Origin: an uncultured Clostridia bacterium
GTDB lineage: Bacteria; Bacillota; Clostridia; Oscillospirales; Acutalibacteraceae
Assembly: GCA_937916395.1 (NCBI GenBank)
Contig: CALFTN010000010.1
Location: 1-34,361, forward strand
DNA length: 34,361 nt
Reading direction: 5' to 3'
Position numbers and translations under genes: made by a program. The notes below the pieces were generated by a model. The model was given only the letters and a program-made list of their open reading frames with translations. It searched no databases and was not told where the DNA came from. Shown here one piece after another: positions 24,884-31,846 of this stretch; position 1 is the first letter of the stretch, and the number at the start of each line of letters is the position of its first letter.

Positions 24884-25536
24884 CTATAAATGAAAATTTT
24901 GCATCTTTTCATATTGTAGGGGTAAAAAAAGAATATATCTTAGATTTGGTGAACAATCTAATGAACTCGCCAAACACACCATTAAATTTAACAAATGAAC
25001 AAAAAGAGCATTTGGATTTTCTTAAACAAAAACTTGGCGAAAACTTTATCAATGAATTCAAAAAAGGTAGTTTTTATGAAACCTGGTTTAAAAGACCACT
25101 TATCGGAATTGAATGTAATTCAGGATATAGCTTTTACAGTCCTTTTTATGAAATGAGTGATATTGAAACTGAAATTGCACTTTATTTTAAATACGAAGAT
25201 GCTCCGGCTGTTTTAGGAATAGGTGTAGAAGATGGAAGATATTTACGAATTTGTATTTACAATAAATGTAGAATTGAAGCTGATTGCTTAATTGATTTTA
25301 AAAATACTTCTGTCAATGATGGCATTTATAAGACATACTATAAAAATATTCCGAGTTTTGAAAAATATTTTGGTATAACAAAAAATGATTTTAAAATCAT
25401 TGCTAAGGGAAAAAATTTACCTTATGCTTTTCTCTATTTGAAAAGATTTTTTGATTTTCGTTTGGAATTGTCTTATGAAGATATTGTTAAAAACGGACGA
25501 AAGTATAAATACGATTCGCTTGTATTGCCAGGATAA
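24880..25536 (+). CDS. Second soluble candidate immunity protein
   Basis: The 218-residue protein has no membrane segments and no family I recognise (LVNNLMNSPNTPLNL, FYETWFKRPLIGIE, later LPYAFLYLKRFFDFRLEL). It overlaps the preceding gene by four bases, with GGTGGAG upstream. It may be a second component needed against the nuclease toxin, or the immunity gene of a different module now fused to this operon by loss of its toxin. A REP element starts 64 bases after its stop; that gap holds only a small imperfect hairpin. Confidence 0.5.
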   Translation: MTINENFASFHIVGVKKEYILDLVNNLMNSPNTPLNLTNEQKEHLDFLKQKLGENFINEFKKGSFYETWFKRPLIGIECNSGYSFYSPFYEMSDIETEIALYFKYEDAPAVLGIGVEDGRYLRICIYNKCRIEADCLIDFKNTSVNDGIYKTYYKNIPSFEKYFGITKNDFKIIAKGKNLPYAFLYLKRFFDFRLELSYEDIVKNGRKYKYDSLVLPG

Positions 25537-25600
25537 GACCAATCAACGTAAGCAGTTGTCGATTATGTGATTGACGACTAAATAAGTAAAAGTTAAAGAC

Positions 25601-25738
25601 AATCAGGGGACGGTTCTATGATTGAGCCTGAAAAGCCTTGATTATCAACGGTTTTAACGCTATCCAAAATTTAATTTAACAAAAATCAGGGGTTGGTTGA
25701 TTGGAAAATTAACCCAATCACAGAACCGTCCCCTGATT
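25601..25738 (+). repeat. 138-bp REP-type element, copy 1
   Basis: The element is bounded by outward REP hairpins (stem AATCA/TGATT, core GGGGACGGTTCT) with an internal third hairpin. It appears identical over 138 bp to the copy at 26408-26545, and the two flank one small gene as direct repeats. It fills most of the gap between the genes ending at 25536 and starting at 25860. Confidence 0.9.
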
Positions 25739-25815
25739 TTCCTTCGACAAAGAATTTACCAGATGAAGTTGACAGAGCGTGCGACATTGGAACTTTTGAA
25801 ATATTTTATGGATAG
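25739..25815 (+). pseudogene. Possible toxin C-terminal remnant
   Basis: After the REP end one frame reads LPDEVDRACDIGTFEIFYG and stops at TAG 25813-25815, 44 bases before the next start. It fits the island's pattern of a toxin end before each immunity gene, but the frame runs on into the repeat and the match is by position only. Confidence 0.35.
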
Positions 25816-25859
25816 GTATAGTTCGTTGTTTGTTTAGAGATTTTTGAAAGGTGATTATA

Positions 25860-26219
25860 TTGAAAAAATTCAAAAAAAACAATGTTTCATATTTATTGAG
25901 CGATATTTGTATTTTTTTGTGTTCTGTTTATATAATTTTATTTGCAAGTTTTGTATTACCATCTGTAATTTCAATATTTAATGCTACACTAGGATTGCTT
26001 TTAAATTCTTATTTAGTGCTTCCATATATTATTAGTGCTTTTGTACTTCCTCTACCAGCAACAATTTTTGGGGTTTGTGCTATTAAATATAACTATGTAC
26101 ATTATAGTGATTTTGAAGACTATAGTAAAACAAACAAAAAGAATATGACATGTGTTGTATTACTTGTTTTCGTTATATCTACAGCAGCGTTTTATTGTGT
26201 TGCTGCGTTGAAAATGTAA
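25860..26219 (+). CDS. Small integral membrane protein, candidate immunity gene
   Basis: The 119-residue protein has three hydrophobic segments (DICIFLCSVYIILFASF; NSYLVLPYIISAFVLPLPAT; VVLLVFVISTAAFYCVAAL). A short charged loop (NYVHYSDFEDYSKTNKKN) separates the second and third. I chose TTG at 25860 because AAAGGTGA lies about seven bases before it; a GTG nine bases upstream is part of that ribosome binding site. No family is recognised. It lies between two identical 138-bp direct repeats, so recombination could delete or duplicate it. A REP hairpin begins 12 bases after its stop. Confidence 0.5.
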   Translation: MKKFKKNNVSYLLSDICIFLCSVYIILFASFVLPSVISIFNATLGLLLNSYLVLPYIISAFVLPLPATIFGVCAIKYNYVHYSDFEDYSKTNKKNMTCVVLLVFVISTAAFYCVAALKM

Positions 26220-26229
26220 AGACAATTAA

Positions 26230-26404
26230 CAATCAGGGGACGGCTGATTGAGGTAAGAAGTAATAGTGAATAGGTAAAAAGTTAAATTCAGAGGTAAGGT
26301 TTAATAACATTTAAACCAAAAGCTAAGTTAATTGATTTTAAAAAAGTCAGTTAACTGAGTTGTTTTTTTAGTGTGTTTACTAAAGCAAAAGAGAAATGAA
26401 TGCA
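26230..26404 (+). repeat. Terminator-containing repeat, copy A
   Basis: A 175-bp block nearly identical to 27989-28161. It begins with a compact REP hairpin (26231-26249, stem AATCAG/CTGATT, loop GGGACGG), continues through AT-rich sequence and a long terminator hairpin, and ends with the sequence that elsewhere leads into the dnaE promoter. The dnaE-type sequence breaks off at 26404, four bases before the next REP element. Confidence 0.9.
26323..26369 (+). terminator. Intrinsic terminator, copy A
   Basis: A stem of up to 17 bp (arms 26323-26339 and about 26343-26359) with a tiny A-loop, two G-U pairs and one mismatch that copies B and C lack, then a run of T to 26369. It ends transcription of the small membrane protein gene. 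Confidence 0.75.
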
Positions 26405-26407
26405 AAC

Positions 26408-26545
26408 AATCAGGGGACGGTTCTATGATTGAGCCTGAAAAGCCTTGATTATCAACGGTTTTAACGCTATCCAAAATTTAATTTAACAAAAATCAGGGGT
26501 TGGTTGATTGGAAAATTAACCCAATCACAGAACCGTCCCCTGATT
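26408..26545 (+). repeat. 138-bp REP-type element, copy 2
   Basis: Identical by eye to 25601-25738, in the same orientation. It lies between repeat A and a toxin-tail remnant. Confidence 0.9.
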
Positions 26546-26619
26546 TTTCCGCAAATAGTGGTACTGGTTATAGAACTGGATGGCATTTACAAAAAAGAGC
26601 TTGGGGGTATAAATATTGA
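26546..26619 (+). pseudogene. RHS toxin C-terminal remnant overlapping an immunity gene start
   Basis: Immediately after the REP end one frame reads FSANSGTGYRTG then WHLQKRAWGYKY and stops at TGA 26617-26619. The stop overlaps the TTG start of the next gene (TTGA), the usual arrangement of a toxin and its coupled immunity gene. Only about 23 codons of the toxin survive. Confidence 0.6.
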
Positions 26620-27278
26620 GAAAAATTTTAGTTCGCTCGGTATCTATTTTATTATTAATGGTACTTACGTTGGCTATTGTTTTCACCGTTTTTACAATTT
26701 TTCAAACGCAATACAATGAAAATTTACCATATGAAACTACTTTTTCCAGTTTTAGTGGTAGTGATATGAATATGGAAAATATCTATTATTTAAATGGCGA
26801 AACAGAATTGAATGATGTTGCCCCAATAAATAGGTTGCTATTCGATAAGAAACTTATCAAGCAATCAAAATTTGATTCTTATAAATTTATTTTTTGTTGT
26901 TCAAAATCGCAATTCATTTTAGCTGGTACAGTTATATTTAGCGGTATGCCAACATATTTAGTTTTGTATGAATGGGATGATTACGTTTATGTTGTTATTT
27001 ATTCAGTAATACAGAACAAAGATGTATTTGACAAAGATGTATTTGCAGTTTATAGATGTGAAGATTCAAATTTGCTTGCAGAAATATTGAAATACAAAGC
27101 AGATTCTCAAAAATACTATGTCTTTGGATTGCCAGATTGGCGTTATGAATTATTAGAACTTAGTGAAACTAGTGTTCTTGTGATGTGTATAATTTTTCTT
27201 GAGGTGATTATTTGTTTAAACTTTTTTAAGCGAAAGGACAATCAAGAGAAAGACAATCAGGGGACGGCTGATTGGTAA
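26616..27278 (+). CDS. Candidate orphan immunity protein, two membrane segments
   Basis: The 220-residue protein has an N-terminal membrane segment (SVSILLLMVLTLAIVFTVF), an extracytoplasmic domain of about 150 residues, and a C-terminal membrane segment (VLVMCIIFLEVIICLNFF) followed by a basic end. The layout resembles the candidate immunity gene at 21810. The TTG start is set by GGGGG eight bases upstream and by overlap with the stop of the toxin remnant. The last residues (DNQGTADW) come from a REP sequence, so the original stop was lost. No family is recognised. The overlap makes this one of the best-supported retained immunity genes in the island. Confidence 0.58.
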   Translation: MRKILVRSVSILLLMVLTLAIVFTVFTIFQTQYNENLPYETTFSSFSGSDMNMENIYYLNGETELNDVAPINRLLFDKKLIKQSKFDSYKFIFCCSKSQFILAGTVIFSGMPTYLVLYEWDDYVYVVIYSVIQNKDVFDKDVFAVYRCEDSNLLAEILKYKADSQKYYVFGLPDWRYELLELSETSVLVMCIIFLEVIICLNFFKRKDNQEKDNQGTADW

Positions 27279-27302
27279 GACAGGGGACGGTTCTCTGTCT
27301 TA
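27255..27302 (+). repeat. Two adjacent REP hairpins of different stem classes
   Basis: The first (27255-27273) has stem AATCAG/CTGATT and loop GGGACGG and encodes the end of the upstream protein. The second (27276-27302) has a perfect 8-bp stem TAAGACAG/CTGTCTTA around GGGACGGTTCT. The core is shared and the stems differ on both sides. Confidence 0.9.
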
Positions 27303-27333
27303 ACAAAAAACTGAATAACATTTAAACAAAAAG

Positions 27334-27378
27334 CTCAGTTAATTGATTTTAAAAAAGTCAGTTAACTGAGTTGTTTTT
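27334..27378 (+). terminator. Intrinsic terminator, copy C
   Basis: The same long hairpin as copies A and B (arms begin 27334 and end 27370), followed by TTGTTTTT. Only the terminator part of the block (about 27314-27378) is shared. The rest of 27379-27473 is AT-rich and holds nothing I recognise. Confidence 0.85.
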
Positions 27379-27473
27379 CAACACTTTTGTTTAGTTATGT
27401 TGAAGATGGCAAAATTACTTGATTTGTTTTGAAAAATTTGATATATTCAAATTAATAAAAGGCATCGGACGGC

Positions 27474-27502
27474 ATAAGACATAGAACCGTCCCCTGTCTT
27501 AT
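27474..27502 (-). repeat. REP hairpin, AAGACA class, inverted
   Basis: An 8-bp stem ATAAGACA/TGTCTTAT around the core (GGGGACGGTTCT on the minus strand). With the hairpin at 27276-27302 it forms an inverted pair bounding a roughly 227-bp element that contains terminator C. Confidence 0.88.
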
Positions 27503-27526
27503 CTTGAGAAAGGTGGGATAATCAAC

Positions 27527-28006
27527 TTGCATTTGAAAACAATAAAAAAGTGCGAAAACCATATAAAGATAATATACACAATATTATTTTTATATGGAAT
27601 ATATAATTTGTTTCAATTTATACGGTGGTATAATATAAAAAAAGCCAACACTTTATGGGTTGTTGTAAGCATAGTTGTATATACGCTTTTATTTCTTTAT
27701 TGTTATTTATCTTATCTGTATGTTGAATGGGGTAATATAAAAATTAAATCAGAAAAAATGGTTGTCTGGTATGTTCCTAAAGGTTTTTTGAAAATCAAAT
27801 ATGAAGATATAAACTTTATAGATGTAGAACCTATAAACGATGTTACTGATTATAAGATTTATGGTTACTCTAAAAAGGAGCAGAAAATTGTTTATATATC
27901 TACCAATAAAGGTAATTACAAGATATATTGTAAAACGCCTAAAAAACTTATAAATGCAATCTACTCAGAAAACAATCAGGGGACAAAACAATCAGGGGAC
28001 GGCTGA
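27527..28006 (+). CDS. Membrane protein with C-terminal PH-like domain, candidate immunity gene
   Basis: The 159-residue protein has two membrane segments (IKIIYTILFLYGIYNLFQF; LWVVVSIVVYTLLFLYCYL). A cytoplasmic beta-rich domain follows (KMVVWYVPKGFLKIKYEDI) that looks like a small bacterial PH-type fold. Start TTG follows AAGGTGGG at good spacing; a second TTG two codons on is possible. A short frame ending ILRKVG at TAA 27519-27521, just before the start, could be the last trace of a toxin but is too short to trust. The last residues (NNQGTKQSGDG) are encoded by REP sequence. It is the last gene before the terminator that precedes dnaE. Confidence 0.5.
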   Translation: MHLKTIKKCENHIKIIYTILFLYGIYNLFQFIRWYNIKKANTLWVVVSIVVYTLLFLYCYLSYLYVEWGNIKIKSEKMVVWYVPKGFLKIKYEDINFIDVEPINDVTDYKIYGYSKKEQKIVYISTNKGNYKIYCKTPKKLINAIYSENNQGTKQSGDG

Positions 28007-28161
28007 TTTAGGTAAGAAGTAATAGTGAATAGTTAAAAGTTTAATTCAGAGGTAAGGTTTAATAACATTTAAACCAAAAGCTCAGTTAATTGATTTTAAA
28101 AAGTCAGTTAACTGAGTTGTTTTTTTAGTGTGTTTACTAAAGCAAAAGAGAAATGAATGCA
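27989..28161 (+). repeat. Terminator-containing repeat, copy B (dnaE-proximal)
   Basis: This 173-bp partner of copy A (26230-26404) differs at only a few bases. A truncated REP fragment (27973-27983) lies just before. This copy continues directly into the dnaE promoter, so it is probably the original location of the block. Confidence 0.9.
28081..28126 (+). terminator. Intrinsic terminator, copy B
   Basis: A 17-bp stem (28081-28097 with about 28100-28116, two G-U pairs) followed by TTGTTTTTTT. It isolates dnaE from the immunity gene array. Confidence 0.9.
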
Positions 28162-28191
28162 TAAATGTGGTTGTGATATTCACTCACTTTG

Positions 28192-28220
28192 TTGACACTC
28201 CAATATTTTTAATATATAAT
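28192..28220 (+). promoter_or_regulatory. Consensus sigma-A promoter of dnaE
   Basis: TTGACA (28192-28197), 17-bp spacer, TATAAT (28215-28220): a perfect consensus. Transcription would start near 28227, which rules out any upstream start codon for dnaE. Confidence 0.92.
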
Positions 28221-28250
28221 TATCTAACAAACATAATTGGAGTTGAATTT

Positions 28251-31200
28251 ACTACGTTTACACATCTTCATGTGCATACCGAATACAGTCTTTTAGATGG
28301 TGCTTGTAGAATTAAAGATTTAGTGGATTTTGCAAGTGAGCAGGGTATGAAAAGCCTTGCAATAACTGACCATGGTGTTATGTTCGGTGCTGTGGAATTT
28401 TACAAAAAAGCTAAAGAAAAAGGAATAAAGCCAATTATAGGGTGCGAGGTTTATGTCGCGCCCCGTTCTCGTTTTCAGAAAAACCACGCTTTAGATAGTG
28501 AACGTAGCCACCTTATTCTACTTTGTAAAAATGAAACTGGTTATAAAAATTTAATCAAGTTGGTGTCATCTGCCTGGACAGATGGTTTTTACACTAAACC
28601 ACGTGTTGACCACGAAATTTTGGCTGAATGTTCAGAGGGGTTAATTGCGCTTTCTGGTTGTCTTTTTGGTGAAGTTGCAAAAGCTATTTTAGCAAGAGAT
28701 TTTGATTTGGCAGAAAAAACGGCACTCTGGTATAAAGAAACGTTTGGCGACGGCAATTATTATTTAGAAATGCAAAATCACGATATGGTAGAAGAGCGTG
28801 AAGTGATAAACGGAATTATTAAAATAAGCCGTAAATTAAATATTCCTGTTGTTGCAACAAACGACGTTCACTACTGTAAAAAAGAAGATGCTGATGTGCA
28901 GAAGGTTCTTATTGCCATCGGCACAAATAAAACGGTTAACGAAGAAAATGATTTGTCATTTGAAAACGACGAGTTTTATTTAAGAAGCGAAGAAGAAATG
29001 CGCGAAGCTTTTTCATTCTGCGAAGAAGCAATAACTAACACAGAAATAATAGCAGATAAGTGTAATTTTGACTTCGAATTCGGTGTTTCAAAATTGCCTC
29101 ATTTTGATGTGCCTGAAAGTGACCATGCGTTATATCTCAAAAATCAATGTCTTAATGGTCTCAAAAATATATTTGGCACAGTTCCTGCAGACTATGAAGA
29201 GCGCCTTTTATATGAGCTTTCTGTTATTCACGAAATGGGCTTTGATGACTATTTTTTGATTGTTGCAGACTTTATTTCTTTTGCAGTTAAAAATGGGATT
29301 CCTGTAGGTCCGGGTCGTGGTTCTGCAGCAGGTAGCCTTGCGGCATTTGCATTAGGTATTACTGGTATTGACCCTATTAAAAATAAACTTCTCTTTGAAA
29401 GATTTTTAAATCCTGAAAGAGTAAGCATGCCAGATATTGATATTGACTTCTGCTACGAGAGACGTGGTGAGGTTATTGATTATGTAATTAAGAAATACGG
29501 CGTAAATAAGGTTGCTCAGATTGTAACCTTTGGTACGTTACAAGCAAAAGCGGCTATTCGTGATGTTGCTCGTGCATTGGGGCTTCCTTATAGTACAGGT
29601 GATGTTGTAGCAAAACAGATTTCGCGTGATTTTCCAGATATTAAAACTGCTCTTGCAAAGAATACAGAGCTCAAAAAAATGTATGAAGCTGATAACGATA
29701 TTAAAACTCTTTTAGATACTGCTCTCAAAATTGAGGGGATGCCTCGTCATGCTTCAACTCACGCGGCTGGTGTTGTTATTACACGAGAAGATGTTTCAAG
29801 CTATGTGCCACTCGCAAAGAATGGTGACCAGACTGTAACACAGTTTACAATGACTGAAATTGAGCAATTAGGGCTTCTCAAAATGGACTTTTTAGGTCTT
29901 CGCACCCTTACAGTTATAAGCGATTGTGAAAAACTTGTAAAAGAAACAGAGCCTGATTTTGACGTTTCAAAAATACCACTTGATGAGCCTTGTGTTTATG
30001 AAGAAATGTGCAAGGGTAACACAATAGGTGTCTTTCAATGTGAATCTGCCGGTATGACAAGCTTAATAGAAAAAATGCAACCAGAGCGATTTTCAGATAT
30101 TGCAACAGCTATTGCGTTATATCGTCCAGGGCCAATGTTTTTTATAGATGATTATTTACAAAACAGAAAAAATCCGGATTTAGTGCAATATAAATCACCA
30201 TTGTTAAAGGATATTCTTGATGAAACAAACGGCTGTATGGTTTATCAGGAGCAGGTAATGCAGGTGTTCAGAACACTTGCAGGATATTCTTATGGCAGAG
30301 CGGATATTGTAAGACGTGCTATGAGTAAGAAAAAGCACGATGTAATGGAAAATGAACGTGCTATTTTTATAAACGGTTTAACTGACGAAAATGGTAATAT
30401 TGTAATAGATGGTGCAGTTCGTCGTGGCTTAACGCCGGAAACTGCAAATGACATTTTTCAGGATATGACCTCGTTTGCTTCATACGGTTTTAATAAAAGC
30501 CATACGGCAGCTTATGGACTTGTAGCATATAGAACGGCTTATCTTAAAGCAAAATATCCAAAAGAATTTATGGCGGCAATTCTCACAAGTGTAATTGGTG
30601 ATGAAGGTAAAACAAATATTTATGTAAATGAGTGTAATCGCCTTAATATTAAGGTCATACCACCACATGTAAATGTGAGCTCTGAAAATTATACCGTTTG
30701 TGACAATAGTGTTGTATTCTCTCTTTTAGGTATTAAAAATTTAGGTCGTGCACTTATTCGCAAGATAGAGCTTGAGCGAAAAGAAAACGGTAAATTCAGA
30801 AGTTTCTGGGATTTCTGTAAACGTGTTTATGGAACAGAGCTTAACAGACGTGCGTTAGAATGTCTTATTAAAGCTGGTGCTCTGGATGGTTTAGGGCTTA
30901 ATCGTCGCGAGATGCTTATAAATATGGATGTAACACTTAATTGTGCATCTAAAGAAAGTGATTTATATTCTGGCGGTCAACTTGATTTCTTTTCTACTAT
31001 GGGTGAAAATGATTTTTCATCAGAACCAGAATACAAGCACTGCGATGAGTTTAAAAAGAGTGATTTGTTGGGTAATGAAAAAGAAGTTTCAGGGCTTTAT
31101 TTTTCTGGGCATCCGTTAGAAGAATTCAGAAGTATGAGCGAGTCTTTAGGGTGTGTGAAAACAAACGAGCTTTATGAGAAGCTTGAAACTGGCTTTGAAA

Positions 31201-31742
31201 AAGAAATTGACTCAATGCAGGTTAAATTTTTGGGTATTATTTCTTATATGAAAAAGAAAGTAACCAAAAGCGATAGCGTAATGGCATTTGTTGAGTTAGA
31301 AGATTTATTTGGCAGTATTGAAATGATTGTTTTTCCAAAAACACTTGAGCAATATTTAGATATTCTCTCAGTAGGCAAGGTGGTTTTTGTAAAGGGGCGC
31401 ATTTCAACAAAGGATGCTGAAATTAAACTTATTCCTGACACTATTGAGCTTGCAAATAATGAACTGTTACAGAATTTATCTGTGAATTCAAAAGCAGAGA
31501 ATACTGGTAAGAAAAAACGCAGAGGATTATTCCTTAAAATTTCAAAAGAAAATGAAATAGAAATAGAGAAAATTAAAAATCTTTTATCAATTTTTGAAGG
31601 GGACTTACCAGTTTATTTTTATCGCGAAGAAACAAAAGAGTATGAGTTCCTTGGAAAAGATAATTTAATATGGATAAATGACCCTTTAAAGCAGGAATTA
31701 ATTGCGATTTTAGGTAAAGATAACGTTGTTGTACAAAATTAA
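28251..31742 (+). CDS. dnaE: DNA polymerase III alpha subunit, DnaE1-type
   Basis: The replicative polymerase catalytic subunit is about 1163 residues. The N-terminal PHP domain starts HLHVHTEYSLLDGACR and includes ITDHGVMFGA. The polymerase core has PGRGSAAGSLA and the catalytic SMPDIDIDF (Asp395 and Asp397 from this start). A tandem HhH region and an OB-fold near the C-terminus (VKFLGIISYMKKK) follow. The start is odd. GGAG at 28239-28242 and alignment with the usual family N-terminus (M-x-F-x-HLHVH) both point to the codon at 28251, but that codon is ACT, followed by ACG. In-frame GTG codons upstream (28128 and two near 28170) precede the promoter, and the first is inside a terminator T-run. 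Initiation may be at a non-standard codon, or the base calls may be wrong. A short leader after a consensus promoter suggests its own transcription unit. Confidence 0.93.
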   Translation, partial: TTFTHLHVHTEYSLLDGACRIKDLVDFASEQGMKSLAITDHGVMFGAVEFYKKAKEKGIKPIIGCEVYVAPRSRFQKNHALDSERSHLILLCKNETGYKNLIKLVSSAWTDGFYTKPRVDHEILAECSEGLIALSGCLFGEVAKAILARDFDLAEKTALWYKETFGDGNYYLEMQNHDMVEEREVINGIIKISRKLNIPVVATNDVHYCKKEDADVQKVLIAIGTNKTVNEENDLSFENDEFYLRSEEEMREAFSFCEEAITNTEIIADKCNFDFEFGVSKLPHFDVPESDHALYLKNQCLNGLKNIFGTVPADYEERLLYELSVIHEMGFDDYFLIVADFISFAVKNGIPVGPGRGSAAGSLAAFALGITGIDPIKNKLLFERFLNPERVSMPDIDIDFCYERRGEVIDYVIKKYGVNKVAQIVTFGTLQAKAAIRDVARALGLPYSTGDVVAKQISRDFPDIKTALAKNTELKKMYEADNDIKTLLDTALKIEGMPRHASTHAAGVVITREDVSSYVPLAKNGDQTVTQFTMTEIEQLGLLKMDFLGLRTLTVISDCEKLVKETEPDFDVSKIPLDEPCVYEEMCKGNTIGVFQCESAGMTSLIEKMQPERFSDIATAIALYRPGPMFFIDDYLQNRKNPDLVQYKSPLLKDILDETNGCMVYQEQVMQVFRTLAGYSYGRADIVRRAMSKKKHDVMENERAIFINGLTDENGNIVIDGAVRRGLTPETANDIFQDMTSFASYGFNKSHTAAYGLVAYRTAYLKAKYPKEFMAAILTSVIGDEGKTNIYVNECNRLNIKVIPPHVNVSSENYTVCDNSVVFSLLGIKNLGRALIRKIELERKENGKFRSFWDFCKRVYGTELNRRALECLIKAGALDGLGLNRREMLINMDVTLNCASKESDLYSGGQLDFFSTMGENDFSSEPEYKHCDEFKKSDLLGNEKEVSGLYFSGHPLEEFRSMSESLGCVKTNELYEKLETGFEKEIDSMQVKFLGIISYMKKKVTKSDSVMAFVELEDLFGSIEMIVFPKTLEQYLDILSVGKVVFVKGRISTKDAEIKLIPDTIELANNELLQNLSVNSKAENTGKKKRRGLFLKISKENEIEIEKIKNLLSIFEGDLPVYFYREETKEYEFLGKDNLIWINDPLKQELIAILGKDNVVVQN

Positions 31743-31776
31743 TCGGTTAAATTCTTTATTTTCGGACATTTTTCTA

Positions 31777-31805
31777 TTGTATATTGGAAAAATTTATGAT
31801 ATACT
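31777..31805 (+). promoter_or_regulatory. Promoter of pfkA
   Basis: TTGTAT (31777-31782), 17-bp spacer, TATACT (31800-31805) with TGA just before the -10. It lies in the 104-bp gap after dnaE, where no terminator is seen, so read-through from dnaE is also possible. Confidence 0.7.
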
Positions 31806-31846
31806 ACCTAATTGTTTATGAAGAAAATTTTGGAGGTTTTTAAACT

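Noticed and set aside
25537..25600. Separate terminator after the second soluble immunity candidate
   Set aside because: The hairpin is short and imperfect and has no T-run.
26504..26719. Open frame crossing the REP element into the gene at 26616
   Set aside because: It begins inside the repeat and overlaps a better-supported gene with a ribosome binding site, so it is an out-of-frame reading.
21621..28161. CRISPR array
   Set aside because: Repeats are palindromic, unevenly spaced, variable in length and separated by genes. There are no regular spacers and no cas genes.
21621..28161. Integron-type gene cassette array
   Set aside because: The gene-plus-repeat pattern looks similar, but there is no integrase in the window, no attC-like pairing of core sites, and the repeats match a RAYT-type REP family.
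28128..28250. N-terminal extension of DnaE from the GTG at 28128
   Set aside because: The GTG lies in the T-run of terminator B and upstream of the consensus dnaE promoter, and the 41 extra residues resemble nothing in the family.
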